DNA of 45,669 nucleotides from an uncultured Petrimonas sp. Its GTDB lineage: Bacteria; Bacteroidota; Bacteroidia; Bacteroidales; Dysgonomonadaceae. Shown one piece after another: positions 33,218-40,640 of the stretch. Position 1 is the first letter of the stretch; each line of letters begins with the position of its first letter. The translations under genes were made by a program, and so were the position numbers. The notes beneath the pieces were generated by a model. It was given only the letters and a program-made list of their open reading frames with translations. It ran no database searches and was not told the DNA's origin. The DNA is taken from positions 1-45,669 of the forward strand of contig CAKTUP010000003.1 in assembly GCA_934621705.1 (NCBI GenBank), given 5' to 3'.

Positions 33218-33532
33218 TTATTTGTTCGCTGAGTACCGGAATTTTATTTTAACTACATCCCAAACAATCAGGTAATTAATTCCCATGTAATCGTGGATTA
33301 ATCTGTCGCGCATTCCGGCCATGTTTTTCCATTTAATTGTGTTCCATTTTACTTTTATATCGGCAGGAATTTTTTTGGTTGCTTCGCCAACTATCTCCAG
33401 ACTTCTCACAGAAGCTCTTTTCAAAACTTCATCATTAATAAAGTTTTCCCATGATAAATCCTTTGTTATAACCGACAATATAAAGTTGCATTCATCGTTT
33501 ATGTGCTTCAAATATTCAACGGGATCTTTCAT
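33218..33532 (-). CDS. HepT-like (DUF86) HEPN toxin inside the rnf operon, C-terminus probably frameshifted, 104 aa
   Basis: A HEPN RNase toxin of the HepT type. The catalytic RX4HXY motif is present: Arg75-DRLI-His80-Asp-Tyr82, after the usual WKNMAGMRDRLIHDYMGINYLIVWDVV. The last residues (KFRYSANK) are atypical. Shifting the frame by one base in the A-rich stretch at plus 33240-33253 gives VKNKIPVLSEQIKEVIQLEL..., the normal HepT ending, with a stop at 33180. A single lost A therefore explains the tail, by mutation or sequencing error. Coupled to the MntA-like gene by a 4-bp overlap. It lies between rnfC and rnfD. Confidence 0.85.
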   Translation of the reverse strand: MKDPVEYLKHINDECNFILSVITKDLSWENFINDEVLKRASVRSLEIVGEATKKIPADIKVKWNTIKWKNMAGMRDRLIHDYMGINYLIVWDVVKIKFRYSANK

Positions 33533-33828
33533 ACGAAAAGCGTTTCTTTTAATATTCTTGGCCCGATGTGGGGACTTAATCCGTTTTTAGTAACCACATC
33601 CACTTTGAAATTTTCAAAAATACGGTCAAATGCATCGCAAATAGCCATAAAGTTGTCAAAATTTTCATCGGAAAAAGTATTGAAATCAATCAATATATCA
33701 ATATCGCTTTTCTCCGATTGTTCAGCTCTTACAAAAGAACCAAACAATCCAATATCTTTAACCCCGAGTTTTGCAAATTCAGGTTTGTGGATTTTAAGAG
33801 TTGATATGATATACTCTTTCGTTAACAT
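33529..33828 (-). CDS. MntA-like nucleotidyltransferase antitoxin inside the rnf operon, 99 aa
   Basis: A minimal nucleotidyltransferase with GS-x10-DxD (Gly30-Ser31; Asp42, Asp44 in SEKSDIDILIDF) and a third Asp (Asp77, FKVDVVT). In characterised HepT/MntA pairs the antitoxin AMPylates the Tyr of RX4HXY in the toxin; both partners' residues are present here. It starts 27 bp after the rnfC stop and overlaps the toxin gene by 4 bp. It belongs to a different pairing (DUF86) from the MNT/UPF0332 pair at 24.5 kb. Confidence 0.9.
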   Translation of the reverse strand: MLTKEYIISTLKIHKPEFAKLGVKDIGLFGSFVRAEQSEKSDIDILIDFNTFSDENFDNFMAICDAFDRIFENFKVDVVTKNGLSPHIGPRILKETLFV

Positions 33829-33855
33829 TTTTAGTTGAGATATGGCAACATTTTT

Positions 33856-35187
33856 TTAGTTTTTTCTTGCTCTGATAATCCCCATCACTTTCCCTTTTCC
33901 CAACCGGATATAATCCAGCAACGGGCGGTCAGACGGACAAGTGTAGCTGCACGAACCGCATTCGATACAATCGGTAATACGGCCTTTTTCGGCTCTGTCC
34001 CATTCGCTGTATTCCGTGAGATTCATCAAAAGAGTAGGATTTAATCCCATCGGGCAAACGTTTACGCACTTGGTACAGCGGATGCAATCTCTCATCCGTT
34101 GGCGTTTCGATTCCAGCGTGGGGATAATCAGTATTCCCGATGTTCCTTTTGTTACCGGAATTTCCACGCTGGCGATGGCTTTTCCCATCATTGGGCCGCC
34201 GCTGACTATTTTTCCGGTAGTTTCAGGCAGTCCGCCGGCGAAGTCGATAAGATTGTTTAGGGGAATTCCCACACGCGAAAGCACGTTGCACGGTTTTTTT
34301 ACGTCTTTTCCGGTAATGGTAACCACGCGCTCCACGAGCGGTTTGTTTTTCTGAACGGCTTCGTAAACGGCAAAAGCTGTTCCCACGTTCTGCACCACTG
34401 CACCCACTGAAATAGGAAGCGCACCGCTTGGAACCTGACGGCGAACAATGGCATCGATAAGTTGCTTTTCACCGCCTTGCGGATATTGCACTTTGAGCGA
34501 TTGCACCGTGATTCCGGGATATGATTTTGCTGCCGAAGTGAATTTATCGATGGCATCTTTTTTATTGTTCTCAATACCGATAACCGCTTTGCTCACGTTG
34601 ATGGCTTTCATCAGGATGGTTGTTCCTACCAGAATTTCTTCGGTTTTCTCCATCATCAGCTGATGATCCGATGTGAGATACGGCTCGCATTCCACAGCAT
34701 TGATAATAAGCGTTTCGGCTTTTGTGCCCGGAGGTGGTATCAGTTTTACGTGCGTGGGAAAAGTGGCTCCACCCATTCCCACGACGCCTGCGGCAGAAAT
34801 TTTATCGATAATTTCTTTGGAAGAAAGAGCACATTCCTTAACCAACGTTTCGGAACGGTCGATTTTTTCTTCCCATTCATCGCCGTCAACATTGATGAAA
34901 ACGGCATCGCGTTTATATCCGCTGGCATCGAGTGCTTTATCGATTTTAAGCACAGTCCCCGAAACGGGCGAGTGAATGTTTGCCGAAACAAATCCCACCG
35001 TTTTTCCGATAAGGGTTCCTACTTTCACCTTGTCGCCCTTTTTCACAACGGGTTGACACGGAGCGCCAATGTGCTGTGTGAGCGGTATGATAACTTGTGC
35101 GGGTATGGCAATGGGTTGTATTGCTTGTCCGGCAGAGAATTTGTTCTCTTTGGGGTGGATTCCCCCGATACGAAATGTTTTTAACAT
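33856..35187 (-). CDS. rnfC: Rnf complex subunit RnfC, 443 aa
   Basis: A peripheral cytoplasmic subunit that binds NADH/FMN and two [4Fe-4S] clusters and passes electrons towards NAD+. N-terminal GGIHPKENKF; a NADH/FMN domain with VGMGGATFPTHVKL and LIINAVECEPYLTSDHQLM; an SLBB-like middle region; and ferredoxin motifs CIRCTKCVNVCP (about 368) and CIECGSCSYTCP (about 408). I start at ATG 35187; the TTG three codons earlier is less likely. The ATG is 9 bp after the stop of the PIN toxin gene, so its ribosome-binding site lies within or next to that gene's end. Confidence 0.95.
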   Translation of the reverse strand: MLKTFRIGGIHPKENKFSAGQAIQPIAIPAQVIIPLTQHIGAPCQPVVKKGDKVKVGTLIGKTVGFVSANIHSPVSGTVLKIDKALDASGYKRDAVFINVDGDEWEEKIDRSETLVKECALSSKEIIDKISAAGVVGMGGATFPTHVKLIPPPGTKAETLIINAVECEPYLTSDHQLMMEKTEEILVGTTILMKAINVSKAVIGIENNKKDAIDKFTSAAKSYPGITVQSLKVQYPQGGEKQLIDAIVRRQVPSGALPISVGAVVQNVGTAFAVYEAVQKNKPLVERVVTITGKDVKKPCNVLSRVGIPLNNLIDFAGGLPETTGKIVSGGPMMGKAIASVEIPVTKGTSGILIIPTLESKRQRMRDCIRCTKCVNVCPMGLNPTLLMNLTEYSEWDRAEKGRITDCIECGSCSYTCPSDRPLLDYIRLGKGKVMGIIRARKN

Positions 35188-35196
35188 AGAACTCAA

Positions 35197-35637
35197 TTAA
35201 CGAATATCAATCTTTGTATTGAGATTTTCTTTTTCAAAAAAAGTATTTAATAAAGCGTCTGAAGTTATGAAAGTATCAGCTTTTGAAGTTAGTGATACTG
35301 CTGTTGAAAGCTGGATGCTATCTAAAGTTCTTAGTCCTTGTAATCCATATTTTGACAGCAACAACCGGGCTTTTTCAATAATTAAATTGTTAGTTACGAT
35401 GAATGTATAATTATCAAAGTCGTTTTCAAATAGTTGTAATGTAATGTTAGCCTGTTCTGCTGAAATATGATTAGCACGTACTTTTCTCCACAAAGCAGAC
35501 GCGAACTCTATTTTTGTAATTTCGGATAAATAAACTGTGCGTATTTGAGCCTTCGAAAAAAAACTTTCAAGTTCTGTAGTATTTTCTTCTTTGTAGTAAA
35601 GTTTTAGAAGCGATGATGTATCTACAAAAACGTTCAT
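35197..35637 (-). CDS. PIN-domain toxin (VapC-like) inside the rnf operon, 146 aa
   Basis: A PIN-domain ribonuclease of the VapC type. The acidic Mg2+ site is visible: Asp6 (FVDTSSLLKLY), Glu (TKIEFASALWRKV), Asp (LRTLDSIQLSTA) and Asp (TFITSDALL). Length is normal and there is no sign of decay. It overlaps its putative antitoxin by 4 bp (ATGA), and its stop codon is 9 bp from the rnfC start, so it sits tightly between rnfB and rnfC. No own promoter is evident. Confidence 0.92.
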   Translation of the reverse strand: MNVFVDTSSLLKLYYKEENTTELESFFSKAQIRTVYLSEITKIEFASALWRKVRANHISAEQANITLQLFENDFDNYTFIVTNNLIIEKARLLLSKYGLQGLRTLDSIQLSTAVSLTSKADTFITSDALLNTFFEKENLNTKIDIR

Positions 35638-35864
35638 AGTTCTTCACGCCTTTCTTCGATAACTGCATCACTCAAAGAGCCTTTATAGCTGCTTAGATTT
35701 TTTTGACTTTTAGCGAACGAAAAATCGTTTAAAGACAAAATCCTTTCAGTTGCTGTTTGGACATCTTCTAAGAATGTTACAATTACTTTAACAGGTTTTT
35801 TGCTCACAAACTGTTTGTCGAGTTTTATGTATCCATCTTTATATGTTCCCAATACTGTTTCCAT
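35634..35864 (-). CDS. putative antitoxin of the PIN toxin, 76 aa
   Basis: A small protein directly upstream of the PIN toxin, overlapping it by 4 bp. The N-terminal half (METVLGTYKDGYIKLDKQF...VKVIVTFLED) looks like a swapped-hairpin/AbrB-like or DUF2281-like beta segment. The C-terminal half (FAKSQKNLSSYKGSLSDAV...) looks like the toxin-binding arm. I place the start at ATG 35864, 22 bp after the rnfB stop; the longer frame to 36014 lies inside rnfB. Assignment is by position and architecture. Confidence 0.8.
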   Translation of the reverse strand: METVLGTYKDGYIKLDKQFVSKKPVKVIVTFLEDVQTATERILSLNDFSFAKSQKNLSSYKGSLSDAVIEERREEL

Positions 35865-35886
35865 TTTCTCTAAATCTTTTTGTTTT

Positions 35887-36753
35887 TCAAGCTGTAACTG
35901 CTGATTCTTCTTTGGGTGTCGAGGGCGCTTCTTTCCGCGGCGGGAAATTGAGTTCCAAAATGGAATTTGTGGGACAAACCGGAACGCATTTGCGACACAA
36001 TCGGCACTTGTCATCGATAATAAATGCCAGGTTATTCTCCATAGTTATCGCATCGAACGGGCAAACCTGCTGGCATTTGGAACATCCGATGCAAGCTACA
36101 TTACACGCTTTTTTGGCAACGGCGCCTTTGTCTTTGTTCACACAACTTACGTAAATGCGGCGCGATTTAGGCCCTTGCTTGCGCAACTCGATAATGTCTT
36201 TCGGACAGGCTTTTACGCAGGCTCCACAAGCCGTGCATTTGTCTTCCACCACTTCGGGCAGCATGGTTACCGGGTTAATGTGGATGGCATCGAATGTACA
36301 CGATACTTCGCAATCGCCCAAACCGTAACAGCCGAACGAGCAGCCGGTGTCGCCGCCGTAAAGTGCCGCGGCAATGGTACAGTTAGACACGCCATCGTAT
36401 AAGTTTAATCGCGGACGTTCGTCACACGAACCGCTGCATCTTACTACAGCTATTTTTTTCGCCGTTGTGGCGGCAGTTTTTCCCAATATATCGGCAACTC
36501 TGTTCATTGTTTCCTGTCCGCCAACGGGGCAGTACAAGTCGTCCAGCGTTTCGGCCTTCACACAAGCGTTGGCAAACGATGCGCATCCGGGAAAGCCGCA
36601 TCCACCGCAATTGGCGGCGGGAAGCGCTTCCTGCACTTCTTCGATACGGGGGTCTTCTTCCACGTGAAATTTGCGTCCCACAAAATAAAGGATTGCAGCG
36701 CTCCCGGCGCCGATTGCTCCCAATGTGGCTACAGCAGAAAGTAATACACTCAT
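35887..36753 (-). CDS. rnfB: Rnf complex subunit RnfB, 288 aa
   Basis: A ferredoxin-like subunit that accepts electrons from reduced ferredoxin. An N-terminal membrane anchor (about 5-26) is followed by the [4Fe-4S] domain NCGGCGFPGCASFANACV, then three cluster motifs: CTACGACVKACP, CIGCSKCQQVCP and CRLCRKCVPVCP. The central segment has FGCYGLGDCEVSCTFDAI. The C-terminus is short and hydrophilic. It is the first true rnf gene, 10 bp after rseC, and is followed within 22 bp by the antitoxin gene. Confidence 0.95.
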   Translation of the reverse strand: MSVLLSAVATLGAIGAGSAAILYFVGRKFHVEEDPRIEEVQEALPAANCGGCGFPGCASFANACVKAETLDDLYCPVGGQETMNRVADILGKTAATTAKKIAVVRCSGSCDERPRLNLYDGVSNCTIAAALYGGDTGCSFGCYGLGDCEVSCTFDAIHINPVTMLPEVVEDKCTACGACVKACPKDIIELRKQGPKSRRIYVSCVNKDKGAVAKKACNVACIGCSKCQQVCPFDAITMENNLAFIIDDKCRLCRKCVPVCPTNSILELNFPPRKEAPSTPKEESAVTA

Positions 36754-36763
36754 ATTTTAAATA

Positions 36764-37174
36764 TCAATGGTTATTTTTGATAGTAAACTTAAATGAATTC
36801 GCCATTTTGTTACGCAACAGATAAAGAATTACGTAGTATGGCGCCAAAGCGATAATGGAAGTTATTGCTGCTTCCATTTCTCCCAGTTTCCAGACCGAGG
36901 TTGCCAAAACAATCGTCAGAACGAGTATGAGCAAAGGAATTACAAACGCCCAGAAAACCGCTTTGTAACCCATCGATTCTTTTCCTTCGATGGTTACCGA
37001 GTCGTTAATTTTGTATTTTCCGGTAAAATCGGTTATATCCACCCTCTTCTCTTTCGAATCGGCAGCCATGCACGCGCCCTTTGCGTGGCAACTGCTGCAG
37101 GCCGATTCCTGTAAGATTTTGACGGATAATTTATTGCCCGATATGCTTGCTATGACTCCTTTATGTTCGATCAT
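36764..37174 (-). CDS. RseC/SoxR-reducing-type membrane protein heading the rnf operon, 136 aa
   Basis: A small membrane protein of the RseC_MucC family. The N-terminal domain has EHKGVIASISGNKLSVKI and the Cys motif CSSCHAKGAC, which may bind a metal or cluster; two TM helices follow (about 77-97 and 103-122). In E. coli RseC belongs with Rsx/Rnf in resetting SoxR; in Bacteroidales it regularly heads the rnf operon. I start at ATG 37174, since a -7 box lies inside the longer frame. Confidence 0.9.
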   Translation of the reverse strand: MIEHKGVIASISGNKLSVKILQESACSSCHAKGACMAADSKEKRVDITDFTGKYKINDSVTIEGKESMGYKAVFWAFVIPLLILVLTIVLATSVWKLGEMEAAITSIIALAPYYVILYLLRNKMANSFKFTIKNNH

Positions 37175-37211
37175 AAAATGACTTTTCGTGATCCTTTTCA
37201 GAATAATGGTG

Positions 37212-37219
37212 CAAAAGTA
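37212..37219 (-). promoter_or_regulatory. -7 promoter element of the rnf operon
   Basis: On the minus strand TACTTTTG matches TAnnTTTG exactly, 37 bp before the rseC ATG. It is the only promoter-like box I can see for the whole rseC-rnfBCDGEA cluster. No -33 TTTG at the expected distance. Confidence 0.5.
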
Positions 37220-37282
37220 ATGATTATTTTTGTGATTTTGTAAGTTATTTTGTTGATTTAACGATTGAGGCTGTTTTGTATT

Positions 37283-37314
37283 CGACAATATGTCGGATAA
37301 AATTCATATTTTTG
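37283..37314 (+). promoter_or_regulatory. -7 box and operator-like palindrome before the fic gene
   Basis: TATTTTTG (37307-37314) fits the -7 consensus, 22 bp before the ATG. Upstream of it lies CGACAATATGTCG (37283-37295), a palindrome with 5-bp arms at a position where a repressor could block the promoter. Speculative but compact. Confidence 0.4.
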
Positions 37315-37336
37315 CGTATTCAAAGAGTATTAACAG

Positions 37337-38071
37337 ATGAATGAATTGACTAAACGTATCGCCGAAGAACGAAAGTCGAAACGAAAAGGCGGGTTGTACC
37401 ATAAAACTCAGGTAAGTCTTGCTTACAATTCGAATCGGATTGAAGGCAGCCGACTGACTGAAGAACAAACACGCTATATTTTCGAAACGCGAACGATTGG
37501 TTTTCGCGATGAGGAAGCGGTTCCGGTGGATGATATTATTGAAGCGTCCAACCACTTTTACGCTTTTGATTACCTGATTGATACGATAGAAAATCCGTTG
37601 TCGAACGAATTGATAAAATCTTTCCACCGCATATTGAAAACCGGAACTTCCGATGCCGCAAAAGATTGGTTTGTCGTTGGAGATTGGAAAAAACTCCCCA
37701 ACGAAGTAGGCGGAACCGAAACTACTTTGCCGCAACACGTTGAAACCGATATGAATGAGCTGAACAGTTGGTATCACTCTCTTCCCGAAATTTCTGCCGA
37801 AGATATAATTGAATATCATTATCGATTTGAAAAAATCCATCCATTTCAGGACGGAAACGGAAGAGTGGGACGTTTGCTGATGTTTCGCGAATGTCTGAAG
37901 AACAACGTTATACCATTTATTATCGATGAACGACACAAGCAGTTTTATTATCGCGGATTGAAAGAATTTCCCGCTGTGCGAGGTTTTTTGGTTGACACAT
38001 GCCTATCGGCACAAGATACATACCGGGAATGGGTGAAATACTTTTATCCGGATTATAGATTTGATTCATAA
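37337..38071 (+). CDS. Fic-family AMP-transferase, self-inhibited type, 244 aa
   Basis: A Fic-fold enzyme that transfers AMP (or a related group) from a nucleotide to a protein hydroxyl. The catalytic motif is HPFQDGNGRVGR (168-179, His168). The inhibitory motif (S/T)xxxE(G/N) is on the same chain, near the N-terminus: Ser32-NRI-Glu36-Gly37 in AYNSNRIEGSRL, so it is of the class II type, held inactive until the Glu is displaced. No separate antitoxin gene is needed or present. It is divergent from the rnf operon, and the target protein is unknown. Confidence 0.93.
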   Translation: MNELTKRIAEERKSKRKGGLYHKTQVSLAYNSNRIEGSRLTEEQTRYIFETRTIGFRDEEAVPVDDIIEASNHFYAFDYLIDTIENPLSNELIKSFHRILKTGTSDAAKDWFVVGDWKKLPNEVGGTETTLPQHVETDMNELNSWYHSLPEISAEDIIEYHYRFEKIHPFQDGNGRVGRLLMFRECLKNNVIPFIIDERHKQFYYRGLKEFPAVRGFLVDTCLSAQDTYREWVKYFYPDYRFDS

Positions 38072-38090
38072 GCATTTTTAAGTACACGAT

Positions 38091-40250
38091 ATGAAAAAAA
38101 CACTATTATTTCTCTGTTTTGTAAGCAGCATTTTGCTTTTGCAAGCCCAAAACTACACGTTAAAAGACCTGGTAGAAGGCCGCTTTTCGGCGCGGGGTGT
38201 TAGAGCCATGGAGTCTTCGGCCGACGGGATGCACTACTATCAGACGAATCCCGAAAACACGGCAGTCATTAAATTTGCTTACGCAACCGGCAACGCTGTG
38301 GATACGCTTTTCAATACCCGTCGTGCGCGGGAATGTACGTTCGATACGTTTCAGGGATTTTTGGTAAGCCCCGATGAAAACCGCGTCATCGTTTACCGCG
38401 AGCGCGAACAGATCTATCGCCACTCCTTCAAAGCCACCTATTATTACCACGATGTGCGCCGCAACCTGGTGCGAAAACTCACGGAAAGCGCATCGAAACA
38501 AATGATCCCCACCTTCTCGCCTGACGGCAGGATGCTGGCTTACGTGATCGACAACAACATCTGGCTTGCCAAATTCGATTTCGATACCGAATCACAGGTT
38601 ACCAAAGACGGCGAATTCAATAAGATCATCAACGGAGCAACCGATTGGGTGTACGAAGAAGAATTTGCCACCACCCGATTGATGGAGTTCTCACCCGATA
38701 ATAAACTCTTGGCTTTCGTTCGCTCCGACGAATCGCAAGTTCGGGAGTATCAATTTCAGACTTTTGAACAGCAATTATATCCCGGTTTTTACACGTACAA
38801 ATATCCCAAACCGGGTGAGAAAAACTCATCGGTGGAGCTGCGTGTTTTCGATATCGATGCCCGTACCACCCGCAAAATGGATGTTCCGCTGGATGCCGAC
38901 GGATATATTCCGCGCATCGCTTTCACGGGAAATGCCGATGAATTGGTGGCCATGACGCTCAACCGCAACCAAAACCGGTTTGATATGTATTTCGTGAATC
39001 CGCGAACAACGGTTGCCAAACTCATTCTGAGGGAAGAAAACAAGTATTTTGTAGATTCGGAATTGCTCAATACCATTCATTTTCTGCCCAATCGATTCAC
39101 TTACGTTTCGGAAAAAGACGGTTTCAGCCACATTTACATTTACGGCTACACGGGAACGTTGCAAAAACAGCTGACAACCGGACAGTTCGATATAACCAAT
39201 CTCTTGGCGGTTGATCCGCAAACCGGTACGGTTTTCTACGAAGCTGCAGACGAAAGCCCGCTACGGCGAAACATTTACAAAGTGAATATCGATAAAGGGC
39301 AGCCGCAAAAACTTTCGTCGCGCACGGGATATAACTCGGCTTCGTTCAGCAACAACGGTAAGTTTTATATAAACCGGTTCACGGACGCCAATACGCCCAC
39401 CGTTATTTCGCTTCACGATGTCAACGGAAAAGAACTGCGTGTGCTGGAAGACAACAAACAGGCAGCGGCTCAGGCAGCATCGGCACAATTGCCCAAACGT
39501 GAGTTCATAACCGTTCCCGCTGCCGACGGCATTACGCAGCTGAACGGATGGATCATTAAACCTAACAATTTCAATCCGTCTCAAAAATATCCGGTGGTTA
39601 TGGTGCAATACAGTGGGCCGAATTCGCAACAGGTATTGGACAGATACGGAACCGATTGGCATTACGCACTGGCCAACGAAGGATTTGTGATTGCCTCGGT
39701 GGACGGACGTGGAACAGGCGCCCGGGGCGAAGATTTTCGCAAGCAAACCTATATGAGTCTTGGCATAAAGGAGTCGGATGACCAAGCCGCCGCCGCACGA
39801 TATTTGGGCACATTGCCTTACATTGACGGCAACCGCATCGGTATTTGGGGCTGGAGCTACGGCGGCTATAACGTGTTGATGAGTATGAGCCGCGGAAACG
39901 GTATTTTTAAAGCCGGAGTGGCCATTGCACCCGTTACTGACTGGCGGTTTTATGATACGGTTTACACCGAACGTTTTATGCGCACGCCGCAGCAAAACGC
40001 ATCGGGATACACAACCGGATCGGCCGTTGCACTGGCATCGCAATTGCAGGGAAAACTCCTTCTGGTTCACGGTACCACCGACGATAACGTGCATTTTCAG
40101 AACGCCATTGAGTATTCACGCGCGCTAATCGACGCCGGAAAGCATTTCGACATGTTTTATTTCCCCGATAAAAACCATTTCATATCGGGCGGAAACTCGC
40201 GGTTGTATCTGTACGAAAAGGTGATTGACTTTTATAAGAAGAATCTGTAA
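38091..40250 (+). CDS. S9B dipeptidyl peptidase IV-like protease, 719 aa
   Basis: An exported serine peptidase removing dipeptides (typically Xaa-Pro) from N-termini. Signal peptide about 1-20 (LLLQAQ); an eight-bladed beta-propeller (about 25-470) with the DPP4 phrase TDWVYEEEF, whose Glu pair binds the substrate N-terminus; and an alpha/beta-hydrolase domain with nucleophile Ser589 in GWSYGGY, Asp in GTTDDNVHFQNA and His in DKNHFISGG. Length is typical of Bacteroidota DPP-IV. It follows fic by 19 bp, so read-through from the fic promoter is likely. Ends at a clear terminator. Confidence 0.95.
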   Translation: MKKTLLFLCFVSSILLLQAQNYTLKDLVEGRFSARGVRAMESSADGMHYYQTNPENTAVIKFAYATGNAVDTLFNTRRARECTFDTFQGFLVSPDENRVIVYREREQIYRHSFKATYYYHDVRRNLVRKLTESASKQMIPTFSPDGRMLAYVIDNNIWLAKFDFDTESQVTKDGEFNKIINGATDWVYEEEFATTRLMEFSPDNKLLAFVRSDESQVREYQFQTFEQQLYPGFYTYKYPKPGEKNSSVELRVFDIDARTTRKMDVPLDADGYIPRIAFTGNADELVAMTLNRNQNRFDMYFVNPRTTVAKLILREENKYFVDSELLNTIHFLPNRFTYVSEKDGFSHIYIYGYTGTLQKQLTTGQFDITNLLAVDPQTGTVFYEAADESPLRRNIYKVNIDKGQPQKLSSRTGYNSASFSNNGKFYINRFTDANTPTVISLHDVNGKELRVLEDNKQAAAQAASAQLPKREFITVPAADGITQLNGWIIKPNNFNPSQKYPVVMVQYSGPNSQQVLDRYGTDWHYALANEGFVIASVDGRGTGARGEDFRKQTYMSLGIKESDDQAAAARYLGTLPYIDGNRIGIWGWSYGGYNVLMSMSRGNGIFKAGVAIAPVTDWRFYDTVYTERFMRTPQQNASGYTTGSAVALASQLQGKLLLVHGTTDDNVHFQNAIEYSRALIDAGKHFDMFYFPDKNHFISGGNSRLYLYEKVIDFYKKNL

Positions 40251-40274
40251 ACATTTGTCATTATAACTAAAAAG

Positions 40275-40309
40275 CTGCAATAATCAAGCAAGATTATTGC
40301 AGTTTTTTT
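40275..40309 (+). terminator. intrinsic terminator after the DPP-IV-like gene
   Basis: A perfect 11-bp stem (CTGCAATAATC / GATTATTGCAG) with a 6-nt loop, followed by seven T residues, 24 bp after the stop. Confidence 0.92.
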
Positions 40310-40354
40310 GTTTTTTGAAAACAAAACATACTTGCGTGTGTTATTATGAAAGAG

Positions 40355-40544
40355 TTTAGAAACTGTTTTGAATTTTACGAACATAGGGTTTTGTTTATTC
40401 TTTTATGCTGTTTTTTGCCCTTTTTCGCGTCTTTGAACTTTCCTTTCTTTCAAATAGCCCGCTATTTGATGCGAAATGAAAGCCCAAATCCATCAAAAAA
40501 TGACTAAAAAACATGGCATAAAAAAATTCAAATCAGTTTCTAAA
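40355..40544. mobile_element. MITE-like element with 22-bp terminal inverted repeats
   Basis: A non-coding segment of 190 bp bounded by inverted repeats at 40355-40376 and 40523-40544 that match at 21 of 22 positions (arm core TTTAGAAACTG / CAGTTTCTAAA). In its middle is a second hairpin, TCAAATAGC / GCTATTTGA (40450-40469). No reading frame of interest lies inside. I could not make out a target duplication. This fits a miniature inverted-repeat transposable element or a large structured non-coding element. It fills most of the 390-bp space between the DPP-IV-like gene and the next CDS. Confidence 0.6.
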
Positions 40545-40640
40545 AATTGATTGAAAACAGTTTTGCTTCACAGCTATAATTAAGGATTTACTACAACCAA
40601 ACCAACTTGTAACCTTTTTTAGGCTAACCAAAATTTTATT

